Shown here in pieces: positions 15,307 to 23,757 of a stretch of DNA of 64,000 nucleotides (its first letter is position 1; each line of letters starts with the position of its first letter). A program made the translations under genes and the position numbers. The DNA is from Alterisphingorhabdus sp051668705 (GTDB lineage: Bacteria > Pseudomonadota > Alphaproteobacteria > Sphingomonadales > Sphingomonadaceae): positions 682,001-746,000 of the forward strand of contig NZ_CP196351.1 in NCBI RefSeq assembly GCF_051668705.1, given 5' to 3'. The notes beneath the pieces are model-generated. The model was not told the DNA's origin. It made no database searches and saw only the letters and a list, made by a program, of their open reading frames with translations.

Positions 15307-16629
15307 GTGCAGGACAAATATGCAAAGGATGGTCGGCCTGTACCTTTTGGCCGCTTATCGCGCTTTGCCCGTTTTGGCGGCATGGCAGCAGGGGTGGCCG
15401 GGGGCATGTTTTTTGATGGCGTACAGCAGCTTGCAACCGGTAAACGCCCATCACTGAATGATCTGCTGATGACACCGGCCAATATGTTGAAGGTCACTAA
15501 TCAGCTAGCCAATATGCGCGGCGCAGCGATGAAACTAGGCCAGATGCTGTCCATGGACACAGGCGATTTTTTGCCGCGCGAACTGTCCGATATCTTGGGG
15601 CAATTGCGCTCTGATGCGCAGCATATGCCCAGCCGTCAATTGGAAGCTCAACTGGAAAAAGGATGGGGTGCTGACTGGCGAAGCAATTTTGCCGAATTTG
15701 GTGATAAACCTATTGCTGCTGCCTCTATTGGTCAGGTCCACCGTGCCACCACTATTGCTGGCGATGATCTAGCGATCAAGGTGCAATATCCGGGCGTGCG
15801 CGGCAGTGTCGATAGTGATGTGAACAATGTTGCATCATTGTTGCGTGTGACCAATTTGGTGCCGCAGGAGCTGGACATCAAACCATTGCTACAAGAGGCA
15901 AAGCGCCAATTGCATGAAGAGGCAGATTATCAGCGTGAGGCCGGATATCTTGCGCGTTTTGGTGACTTGTTGGCAGGTGATCCTGATTATCAGGTTCCTA
16001 GGCTTTACGCTGCGCTGACCACAGACAGCATATTGGCGATGAGTTATATTGAAAGCGTCCCTATTGAGCAGGTGGAGCGGGCGTCACAGAAAGTGCGTGA
16101 CCGGTTGGCGACATTATTGCTGGAATTGCTCATGCGGGAATTGTTTGAATTCCGTCTGATGCAAACCGACCCCAATTTTGCCAATTATCGTTTTAATGCA
16201 GTTGATGATCGCCTTGTGCTGCTCGATTTTGGCGCGACGCAGGAAATTCGCGAACAAACGATGGAAGATTATCGCACTATCATGCGTGCTGTATTGACCG
16301 GTGATGAGGCCGCAGGCGTGCAAGCTGCAACCGATATCGGCTTTATCGCCAGCGACATGAAGCCAAAGCATCAAAAGGCGATCATGGAAATGACCAAAGT
16401 TGCGATGGAGCCTTTGCAATATGATGAACCCTTTGACTTCAGTAATACTCAGATAACACAGCGCCTCAGTGATATGGGTATGGAATTGGCAACAGAGCGC
16501 GAGCTATGGCATTTGCCGCCGGTCGATACTCTGTTCATCCAGCGCAAGTTTAGCGGAGTTTATCTGCTGGCCAGTCGGTTGAAAGCCAAGGTCAATGTTC
16601 GCGCAATAATCGCGAAATATGTTGTATGA
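15307..16629 (+). CDS. ABC1/COQ8-type atypical kinase (UbiB family)
   Basis: This belongs to the ABC1/UbiB family, whose members support ubiquinone biosynthesis and membrane lipid handling through an atypical ATPase/kinase fold. Visible hallmarks are the KxGQ motif (AAMKLGQMLSM), the alanine-rich loop AAASIGQVH, the nucleotide-binding lysine in LAIKVQYPGVRG, the catalytic-loop motif MQTDPNFANYRF, and VLLDFGATQEI. The QTDPN form of the catalytic loop is typical of the COQ8/ADCK3 branch rather than of E. coli UbiB. GTG 15307 is the first standard start. A CTG at 15262 with AAGGA seven bases upstream could add 15 residues. It is divergent from the SPFH operon. Confidence 0.9.
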   Translation: MQDKYAKDGRPVPFGRLSRFARFGGMAAGVAGGMFFDGVQQLATGKRPSLNDLLMTPANMLKVTNQLANMRGAAMKLGQMLSMDTGDFLPRELSDILGQLRSDAQHMPSRQLEAQLEKGWGADWRSNFAEFGDKPIAAASIGQVHRATTIAGDDLAIKVQYPGVRGSVDSDVNNVASLLRVTNLVPQELDIKPLLQEAKRQLHEEADYQREAGYLARFGDLLAGDPDYQVPRLYAALTTDSILAMSYIESVPIEQVERASQKVRDRLATLLLELLMRELFEFRLMQTDPNFANYRFNAVDDRLVLLDFGATQEIREQTMEDYRTIMRAVLTGDEAAGVQAATDIGFIASDMKPKHQKAIMEMTKVAMEPLQYDEPFDFSNTQITQRLSDMGMELATERELWHLPPVDTLFIQRKFSGVYLLASRLKAKVNVRAIIAKYVV

Positions 16630-16687
16630 TCGGCTATGCAATGGTTTGATATTGCTGCACATATGAATGACTATATCGGGGAATGAC

Positions 16688-17854
16688 ATGACACAATATC
16701 GACAATCTTCGCGGCTGCTGCTCCAGTCAAAATGGATGATACTGCCGCTTTTGGCAGGGCTTGCCGCTTGCGAACCAGTCGCTTTGCCGGATGATGCGGC
16801 TAATGCAACGCCTATTGCCATACCCGATGCCCGCGCAGATGTTTTGACAGATCGTTTTGCAGGCTTCGCATTGGCCTGTGTGCATAAGCAATATCCTAAT
16901 AAGATCAGCCATGTGCTTAACGGGTCAGACGATGTCGCTGCTCCGCGTGATTTGTATCCAGCCTTTTATGGCTGTTTTGATTGGCATAGCTCAGTGCATG
17001 GCCATTGGTTGCTGACACGGATACTCAAAACCGACCCTGACACCCCAATGCGTGATGATATTTTGGCATCATTGGATCGCAGTTTTACCAAAGACAATCT
17101 GGCCGGTGAACTTGCTTATTATCAAGGGGAAGATCGCGGCAGTTTTGAGCGACCTTATGGCATTGCTTGGTATCTGCAATTGGTGGCTGAATTGCATGAA
17201 AGCGATGATGAAAAACTAACCGAATATCGCCAGATTTTAGCACCGTTAGAGGATGCTATTGTCGCGGAGACTTTGCAATGGCTGCCCAAATTGGCGTACC
17301 CGATCAGACTGGGCACACATAATCAAAGCGCTTTTGCCTTTGGTCTGATGCTGGATTATGCGCGCACGGTCGGTAATGCAGAGCTAGAGCAAGCATTGGT
17401 TGCCAAATCGTTGGAGTTTCATGCCAGTGATCGCAATTGCCCATTGGCATATGAACCTTCGGGAGAAGATTTCCTCTCGCCTTGCCTGATGGAGGCGGAT
17501 CTGATGCGCCGCGTGATGCCAACTGGTGAATTTTCTGATTGGTTGCGCGGCTTTTTGCCGGTCATTCCCACTGATGGCAGCGGCGACTGGCTAACCCCCG
17601 GTGTGGTGCGCGATGCCAGTGATGGCAAGCTGGTGCATCTTGACGGTGTCAATCTTTCACGCGCTTGGGCGTTGGAGGGCATTGCTTCTGTCTTGCCAGA
17701 GGGCGATCAACGTATTGCGGCGCTCTTAGCAGCAGCAAAACTGCATAAAGAAACCGGCATTGCCGCAGTGAGTGACGAGCATTATTCGGGCAGCCACTGG
17801 CTCGCCAGCTTTGCCACCTATTTGGAAACACAGCGCGGTATTACAGCACAATAG
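16688..17854 (+). CDS. DUF2891 family lipoprotein
   Basis: The start at 16688 is preferred over ATG 16667 because GGGGA lies five bases before it. It gives a lipoprotein signal with hydrophobic WMILPLLAGLAAC, where the Cys in LAAC would be lipidated. The mature protein has DUF2891 features: DLYPAFYGCFDWHSSVHGHWLL, RPYGIAWYLQLV and LGTHNQSAFAFGLMLDYA. Its C-terminal part contains LDGVNLSRAWALEGIA and SGSHWLASFATYL. The fold is an alpha/alpha barrel-like repeat family with unknown catalytic role. It probably sits in the periplasm, anchored to a membrane. It ends just before a bidirectional terminator shared with the convergent M13 peptidase gene. Confidence 0.87.
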   Translation: MTQYRQSSRLLLQSKWMILPLLAGLAACEPVALPDDAANATPIAIPDARADVLTDRFAGFALACVHKQYPNKISHVLNGSDDVAAPRDLYPAFYGCFDWHSSVHGHWLLTRILKTDPDTPMRDDILASLDRSFTKDNLAGELAYYQGEDRGSFERPYGIAWYLQLVAELHESDDEKLTEYRQILAPLEDAIVAETLQWLPKLAYPIRLGTHNQSAFAFGLMLDYARTVGNAELEQALVAKSLEFHASDRNCPLAYEPSGEDFLSPCLMEADLMRRVMPTGEFSDWLRGFLPVIPTDGSGDWLTPGVVRDASDGKLVHLDGVNLSRAWALEGIASVLPEGDQRIAALLAAAKLHKETGIAAVSDEHYSGSHWLASFATYLETQRGITAQ

Positions 17855-17862
17855 CCGCCAAT

Positions 17863-17899
17863 AAAAAAGGGCGACCATATCGCTATGGCCGCCCCTTTT
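17863..17899. terminator. Bidirectional terminator between lipoprotein and M13 peptidase genes
   Basis: An inverted repeat, GGGCG-A-CCATA / TATGG-C-CGCCC with a four-base loop, is flanked by six A residues on the left and TTTT on the right. It can therefore work as a Rho-independent terminator in both directions between two convergent genes. Confidence 0.8.
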
Positions 17900-17918
17900 G
17901 GTGATAGATATTGCACGC

Positions 17919-20090
17919 TTACCAGATGCGGATACGCTTTTCTGGCGGCAGATATAATTTGTGCTCTGGACCAATGTTAAAGGCCTCATACCATTCATCA
18001 AAGTTACGCACGATGCCGTTTACACGGTAATCAGCAGGTGAGTGCGGATCAGTGGTTAATTGCTGACGCAGTGCTTTTTCACGCTGCTTGTTACGCCATA
18101 CTTGTGCCCACGCCATAAAGAAACGTTGATCACCGGTTAAACCATCGATCACTGGTGCTTCTTGGCCATTGAGTGAGATTTTATAGGCGCGATACGCCAT
18201 GGACAGGCCGCCCAGATCACCAATATTTTCACCCAATGTCAGGCGTCCATTAACGCATGTTTCGCCATTATCCAACGGACACAATGCATTATATTGATCG
18301 ACCAGCGCTGTTGTGAGTCCCTGAAAATTGTTCAGGTCATTTTCGGTCCACCAGTTGCGTAATACGCCGTCGCCATCAGACTTTGAACCTTGATCGTCAA
18401 AACCATGACCAATCTCGTGACCAATAACGCCGCCAATTGCGCCGTAATTAACCGCTGGGTCAGCAGACAGGTTGAAAAATGGCGGTTGCAAAATTGCGGC
18501 TGGGAAGACGATTTCATTCAAGCTGGGTGAATAATATGCATTTACCGTTTGCGGCAAAATACCCCATTCGGTCCGGTCAATCGGCTGACCCAATTTGGCA
18601 AGGTTGTCCTTAAATGCCCATTCGCCAGCGGCCAGTGAATTTGCATAAGCACTATCTTGAGTAACCTTTAGACTGTCATAGGTTTCAAATTTTTCTGTAA
18701 AGCCGATTTTTGGCGTAAACTTGTCCAGCTTCTTACGTGCTTCAATCTTGGTTGTATCGCTCATCCACTGAATGTCATCCAGATTGGCAGACATGGCTTT
18801 GCGCAAATTGATGACCAATTCGTCCATTGCTGCTTTGTTTTCAGCAGGGAAGAAGCGCGATGCATAAACTTTACCAACGCCTTCGCCAAGTGCGCCTTCA
18901 ACCGCACCAACGCCGCGTTTCCAGCGTTCACGTTGCTTTTCCTGTCCACGCAGGGTTTTGCCATAAAAGTTAAAGCTCGCCTCATCAATGTCGCTAGGCA
19001 GTACGGATGCAGAACCAGATAGCAAGCGCACAGCCAAATAGGCCTGCCAATTGGCCAAAGGAGCCTCATTGGCCACTTTGAAAATACCTGGCACACCATC
19101 ACCCAGTTTTGCAAGCTGTTCGGCGGTTAGTCCATTATCTGCAATTTCTTCTGCCGTTGGCTTTAATTGACGAACAACAAATTCGTCTTGCTTATCGAGG
19201 CCAATTTCACTCAAGAAGTTGGTCACAGGAAAGTCACCAGCCATAGCCAGCATCTCAGCACGGTTGACTTTATTATAGGTCAGGTTGCGGTTGCGGCTAA
19301 GGGCGCGGTCCCAATGCTGCTCAGCAATTTGACGCTCCAATTGATACACCGCGGTTGCGGCCGTATCTGGATCAGGATAGCCGGCCTTGCCAAGCAGGAA
19401 TGACAGATACTTCTTATATTCTGCCCGTATCGCCAGGTTGGTCTCTGTGTCGTCTAAATAGTAGCTCTTGTCCGGCAAACCCAGACCGCCAACGCCGACA
19501 TAAAATGTATATTGCTCTGTATTTTTGGAATCAACGCCAACAAAGCCGCCAAAAGGTGATGAGATGCCAACGGTGCCAAATGCTTTGGCCAGATCAGCGC
19601 GATCTTTGATAGAAAAAATTTGTGTTAATTGTGGTTGAAGCGGCGTTAGGCCCGCGGCATTGATTGCATCAACATCCATATATGCATTGAAATAAGCGGC
19701 AATTTTGCCTTCTAGCGAACCGGGTTCAGGTTGTTTCGCAGCCAATTCTTCAATAATTGCACGTACACGCTGTTCAGATTTTTCTGCCAGCAACGTAAAT
19801 CCACCATAGCGGGACCGGTCGTCAGGAATTTCAAATTCATCTAACCATTTGCCATTAACATAAGCAAAGAAATCATCGCCTGGGTGTACGCTATCTTTAA
19901 TATAATTGGTGTTAATACCCCATTCACCCCAATAATCTTCAGCGGTGGTTTTTACGCCTTCCTCAGTAGCATTTTCATCGGATACTTTGGACGGGTTGGC
20001 GTGCGCCGTCCCAGCCGAGATGAGGGCAATTATTGAAGCTGCGCCGAGCAACCCCTTGCTCGCTAACTTATTGTTGAATATCTTGTGCAT
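17919..20090 (-). CDS. M13 family zinc metallopeptidase, secreted
   Basis: This is a neprilysin/PepO-like endopeptidase for oligopeptides, exported to the periplasm. The zinc motif HExxH is in VIGHEIGHGFDDQG, the third ligand in GENIGDLGGL, and the substrate-binding motif NAYYSPS upstream, all in the expected order within about 725 residues. ATG 20090 (MHKIFNNKL) opens a signal peptide ending AGTAHA. AGGAGA lies ten bases before it, so upstream in-frame codons to 20141 are probably not translated. The C-terminal segment around NFDEWYEAFNI fits the family. It is convergent with the DUF2891 gene. Confidence 0.93.
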   Translation of the reverse strand: MHKIFNNKLASKGLLGAASIIALISAGTAHANPSKVSDENATEEGVKTTAEDYWGEWGINTNYIKDSVHPGDDFFAYVNGKWLDEFEIPDDRSRYGGFTLLAEKSEQRVRAIIEELAAKQPEPGSLEGKIAAYFNAYMDVDAINAAGLTPLQPQLTQIFSIKDRADLAKAFGTVGISSPFGGFVGVDSKNTEQYTFYVGVGGLGLPDKSYYLDDTETNLAIRAEYKKYLSFLLGKAGYPDPDTAATAVYQLERQIAEQHWDRALSRNRNLTYNKVNRAEMLAMAGDFPVTNFLSEIGLDKQDEFVVRQLKPTAEEIADNGLTAEQLAKLGDGVPGIFKVANEAPLANWQAYLAVRLLSGSASVLPSDIDEASFNFYGKTLRGQEKQRERWKRGVGAVEGALGEGVGKVYASRFFPAENKAAMDELVINLRKAMSANLDDIQWMSDTTKIEARKKLDKFTPKIGFTEKFETYDSLKVTQDSAYANSLAAGEWAFKDNLAKLGQPIDRTEWGILPQTVNAYYSPSLNEIVFPAAILQPPFFNLSADPAVNYGAIGGVIGHEIGHGFDDQGSKSDGDGVLRNWWTENDLNNFQGLTTALVDQYNALCPLDNGETCVNGRLTLGENIGDLGGLSMAYRAYKISLNGQEAPVIDGLTGDQRFFMAWAQVWRNKQREKALRQQLTTDPHSPADYRVNGIVRNFDEWYEAFNIGPEHKLYLPPEKRIRIW

Positions 20091-20301
20091 GCCCAAAAAT
20101 CTCCTGTTAATTTGTGTAGCCATAACAATCTCGTTACACATATAGGTACAATGTGGACAAGACCAAAATAAGTTCGGCCAAATGGCGACCTTGTTCGATA
20201 ATTAGCGTCTCGAAAGCGTAACGATCTAATGAGTTTTGCCTCATCAGATTTCACATTATCTATGATCATGACAATATTCACCTAGCGGCAGGAGAGCCTA
20301 A

Positions 20302-21321
20302 ATTTTCATAAGTATCATATTTCTGATCTTTGGTTTGTTGCTGCTTGTTGCAGGTGGGGAATTGCTGGTTCGTGGTGCGGTTGATCTTGCATCGCGGCTA
20401 GGCGTGAGTCCGCTGGTTGTCAGTATCGTCATTGTCGGGTTCGGGACGTCTGCGCCAGAATTGGCGGCGAGTATTGAGGCGACCCGCATTGGCGCTGCCG
20501 GGATAGCTTGGGGCAATGTTGTTGGCTCCAATATGGCGAATAGCCTGTTGATATTGGGCGCAACTGCGATACTGGCTCCATTGGCAGTTGAGCGCGGACC
20601 ATTATGGCGCGATGGCGGCGTAACCTTGCTGGCGACGCTATTGCTATGTGTATTTGCAGCAGATGCATTTGTCGGACCTTTGCCGGGTACGGCCATGCTG
20701 GTGCTATTGTTCAGCTATTTGGGATATGCGGTTTATCAGGAACGCTCGGGCGGCGGGGTTACCGCAGCCAGTGACGTAACATTGGCGCATGATGGCGCAG
20801 TGAATGAGAGCGAAGCAGGCCATTGGCTGGTAGAAAAGATTGAAAATACCGTTGCGCGCAACCCATTTGTTTTTGCATCATTGCTGTTGCTGGGCGGGTT
20901 GCTGATGATTTTGACTGGCGGCAATGTGGTGGTAACCCATGCCATCATTATCGCATCAGAATTTGGCATGGGCGAAGCGTTGATTGGCGTAACCATTGTG
21001 GCATTGGGGACATCAGCACCCGAATTGGTCACATCGCTCATCGCTGCTCGCAAGGGGCAGGGTGAAATTGCTATTGGCAATGTTCTGGGTTCAAATATCT
21101 ACAATATACTCGGCATAGGCGGCATTGTGGCGATATTGGCCCCTGGCGGATTTCCTGTAAGTCTGGTCTTCCCGGATTTGCCGATATTGCTGCTATCAGC
21201 ATTGTTGATGCTGCTTTGCGCGGCAACCCATTATCGCATCGGGCGATCAGAGGGCGTGGTTCTGTTTCTCTGCTATATAAGTTATATTGGCTGGAAGGCT
21301 CTAACCATTATGGGCCAGTAA
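20302..21321 (+). CDS. Calcium/sodium antiporter, CaCA family
   Basis: This is a YrbG-like cation/Ca2+ exchanger with about ten membrane helices. It carries two alpha-repeats: VGFGTSAPELAASIEA with GNVVGSNMANSLLIL, and VALGTSAPELVTSLIAA with GNVLGSNIYNILGIGG. These bind the ions and are the family signature. No ATG or GTG starts the frame before the first helix. An in-frame stop lies at 20299, and ATT at 20302 is seven bases after GGAG, so an unusual ATT start is likely. TTG 20335 would remove part of helix one. It is divergent from the M13 peptidase gene with about 200 bp between them. Confidence 0.9.
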   Translation: MFISIIFLIFGLLLLVAGGELLVRGAVDLASRLGVSPLVVSIVIVGFGTSAPELAASIEATRIGAAGIAWGNVVGSNMANSLLILGATAILAPLAVERGPLWRDGGVTLLATLLLCVFAADAFVGPLPGTAMLVLLFSYLGYAVYQERSGGGVTAASDVTLAHDGAVNESEAGHWLVEKIENTVARNPFVFASLLLLGGLLMILTGGNVVVTHAIIIASEFGMGEALIGVTIVALGTSAPELVTSLIAARKGQGEIAIGNVLGSNIYNILGIGGIVAILAPGGFPVSLVFPDLPILLLSALLMLLCAATHYRIGRSEGVVLFLCYISYIGWKALTIMGQ

Positions 21322-21431
21322 AGCCTTAGCAGGCTGATATTTCTGCGATGATGCAATGTCTGGCGTGACACATGCTGCGGATCGCCCTATATCAAAATAC
21401 GATACTATAAGTTTTGTAAAGGGTGGTTATT

Positions 21432-22871
21432 ATGCGTCCATGGATACGCAATTCGCTGATTTTCATTGTTCTGGTGGCAGTGATTATAGTGGGCGCGCTA
21501 TATTTTCTGCTGCGTGGTCAAACCAGTGTGTATAGTTTGGAAGAATTAAGCGGACCTTATCCCGTTATTTCTGATCCGCGTCCGGAAAATTTTCCGACCA
21601 TCAATGTAGCCGATGTTGTCGGTTGGGCAGATGATGACATGCCCACAGCTGCAAATGGGTTGGTGGTCTCCCGCTTTGCAGAAGGATTGGATCACCCCCG
21701 ATCATTATACCGCTTGCCCAATGGTGATATATTGGTGGCGGAAACCAATAGCCCACCACGCGAGAATAGCGGAATTGAAGGTTGGGTTTTCAAAAACCTG
21801 ATCGCCAAAGCAGGGGCAGGTTCCGCTTCTGCAAACCGTATCAGCCTTTTGCGAGATACAGATGGTGACGGCGCAGTTGATCAGAAGACAGTTTTCCTTA
21901 AAGGGCTCAACTCGCCGTTCGGCATGGCTTTGGTAGAAGACACATTCTACGTCGCCAATACTGATGCAGTGCTGGCTTTTGCTTATAAAGAGGGCGCAAC
22001 CTCTATTGTTGGTGAGGGCAAAAAAGTTGCGGAGCTTAATGACTCTGCACCCAATAATCACTGGACACGCAATCTGGTTGCATCACCTGATGGTACAAGT
22101 CTCTTCGTCGCTGTTGGTTCCAATAGCAATATTGGTGAAAATGGCATGGACAGCGAGGAGCGCCGCGCCGCCATTATTGAGATTAAGCTGGATGAAGATA
22201 ATAAGACGCGAGTGTTCGCTTCTGGTCTCCGTAACCCTGTTGGTATGGATTTCCACCCCGTAACCGGTGAGCTTTGGACAGTGGTAAATGAACGCGATAT
22301 GCTGGGCCCTGATTTGGTGCCGGATTATCTGACCGGAGTTCAACTTGGCACGCAATTTGGCTGGCCGCATTATTATTGGGGTGGATATGAGGATAAGCGC
22401 GTTAATCCTCCACCACGCCGCGACGAAAGTCGATATGTGCGTCGACCAAATTATGCTCTTGGCGCGCATACTGCGCCTCTGGGACTGGTGTTTACGCGTG
22501 AAGGTGAGAGCGCTTTTTGTAAGGCTTTTGCCAATGGTGCATTTGTTGCACGGCATGGATCATGGAATCGCAAACCGGCATCTGGCTATGATGTTGTCTT
22601 CATCCCTTATGCAGAGGATGGCGAGCCTATTGCGCGGCCTAATGAAGAGAAGGTCAACGATAAAGCTGGCCTGCCAGTGAATGTGCTGACCGGCTTTTTG
22701 GCTGATAATGGTGATGCAAAAGGGCGGCCTACTATGGTGGGTTTTGATAGTCAGGGCGCGCTGCTGGTTACCGATGATGTCGCGGGCATTATCTGGAGGG
22801 TAACGCCTGCCGCTGGATCATGCGCATCATCAACCACTGCCCCTGATAATGCAGCAGAGGGAGAGTCCTGA
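21432..22871 (+). CDS. Sorbosone dehydrogenase-like PQQ-type beta-propeller protein
   Basis: This is a membrane-anchored or exported beta-propeller of the L-sorbosone/soluble glucose dehydrogenase family. An N-terminal hydrophobic helix (LIFIVLVAVIIVGALYFLL) follows MRPWIRNS. Family features are LYRLPNGDILVAETN, LLRDTDGDGAVDQKTVFLKGL, LRNPVGMDFHPVTGELW and TQFGWPHYYWGGYEDKRV. The propeller binds PQQ and oxidises sugar aldehydes in characterised members, but the substrate here is unknown. ATG 21432 has AAGGG at a proper distance, whereas the GTG at 21423 lies inside that site. The stop is one base before the nitroreductase ATG, indicating coupling. Confidence 0.87.
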   Translation: MRPWIRNSLIFIVLVAVIIVGALYFLLRGQTSVYSLEELSGPYPVISDPRPENFPTINVADVVGWADDDMPTAANGLVVSRFAEGLDHPRSLYRLPNGDILVAETNSPPRENSGIEGWVFKNLIAKAGAGSASANRISLLRDTDGDGAVDQKTVFLKGLNSPFGMALVEDTFYVANTDAVLAFAYKEGATSIVGEGKKVAELNDSAPNNHWTRNLVASPDGTSLFVAVGSNSNIGENGMDSEERRAAIIEIKLDEDNKTRVFASGLRNPVGMDFHPVTGELWTVVNERDMLGPDLVPDYLTGVQLGTQFGWPHYYWGGYEDKRVNPPPRRDESRYVRRPNYALGAHTAPLGLVFTREGESAFCKAFANGAFVARHGSWNRKPASGYDVVFIPYAEDGEPIARPNEEKVNDKAGLPVNVLTGFLADNGDAKGRPTMVGFDSQGALLVTDDVAGIIWRVTPAAGSCASSTTAPDNAAEGES

Positions 22872-22872
22872 T

Positions 22873-23547
22873 ATGAATGTTAGCGAAGCCGTTGCCCATC
22901 GCCGGTCAATCCGGGCTTTTACAGATCAGGCGGTAGATAGTGATTTGCTCCGCAGCATTTTGGAAAAAGCCCAACGCTCTCCATCTGGCGGCAATTTGCA
23001 AAGCTGGAATGCAAAGGTACTGACAGGGGAGCCGCTGGAAGCCCTAAAAGCTGCCGTCGCGGCAAAATTGCCTGAAGGTCCGGCTGGCCAAACTCCGGAA
23101 TACCCCATTTATCCGCCAAAACTGCCAGACCCTTATCGATCCCGCCGTTTTGGTGTAGGAGAGGCCATGTATGCAGGGCTGAATATTGACCGTGACGACA
23201 AGATGGGTCGCATGATGCAAATGGCTCAGAATTTTCGCGCTTTTGATGCGCCGGTTTGCCTGTTTGTGCATCTGCCCAAATATATGGGGCCGCCGCAATG
23301 GTCTGATTGCGGTATGTGGTTGCAAACGCTGATGTTGCTGCTGTGTGAAGCCGGGCTAGATAGCTGTGCTCAAGAGGCATGGTCTATTTATGGCGACATT
23401 GTTCGCGATCAACTTTCTATCCCTGAAGATGACATCTTTTTCTGCGGATTGGCGATTGGCTATCGCGATAAAGATGCGCTTATCAACACATTCCCTGTGC
23501 CGCGCGCACCGATGGATGAAAGCGTTACATTCCACGGCTTTGATTAA
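22873..23547 (+). CDS. Nitroreductase family FMN oxidoreductase
   Basis: This is an NAD(P)H-dependent flavin oxidoreductase of the nitroreductase fold. The FMN-binding start HRRSIRAFTD, the RSPSGGNLQSW loop and the C-terminal CGLAIGYRD motif are typical. The length of 224 residues is normal. ATG 22873 follows GGGAG at a good distance and comes directly after the TGA of the sorbosone-dehydrogenase-like gene, so the two are one transcription unit. The natural substrate (nitroaromatics, quinones or others) cannot be read from the sequence. Confidence 0.92.
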   Translation: MNVSEAVAHRRSIRAFTDQAVDSDLLRSILEKAQRSPSGGNLQSWNAKVLTGEPLEALKAAVAAKLPEGPAGQTPEYPIYPPKLPDPYRSRRFGVGEAMYAGLNIDRDDKMGRMMQMAQNFRAFDAPVCLFVHLPKYMGPPQWSDCGMWLQTLMLLLCEAGLDSCAQEAWSIYGDIVRDQLSIPEDDIFFCGLAIGYRDKDALINTFPVPRAPMDESVTFHGFD

Positions 23548-23621
23548 ACATTTCAGCCAGTGGCGCGGCTTTAATATTATATTGCGCGCTGTCCCGAATT
23601 GAGCCTGTGACACAATCCACA

Positions 23622-23648
23622 TTGGCGAAAAAATGGCTGTTCTATACT
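23622..23648 (+). promoter_or_regulatory. Possible promoter of CHAT/TPS island
   Basis: TTGGCG (23622-23627) and TATACT (23643-23648) resemble sigma-70 -35 and -10 elements in the 210-bp gap before the CHAT gene. The 15-base spacing is short, so the assignment is tentative. Confidence 0.35.
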
Positions 23649-23757
23649 ATGATTCGTTACGCGGATGTTTCATACTAAGTTTTAATGGGTCGCATATCCG
23701 GTGATGGGGTTGGGGCGCTTGGTTTTGCCAAGTGCCTTGTTCTGTGAGGGGTGTGCA

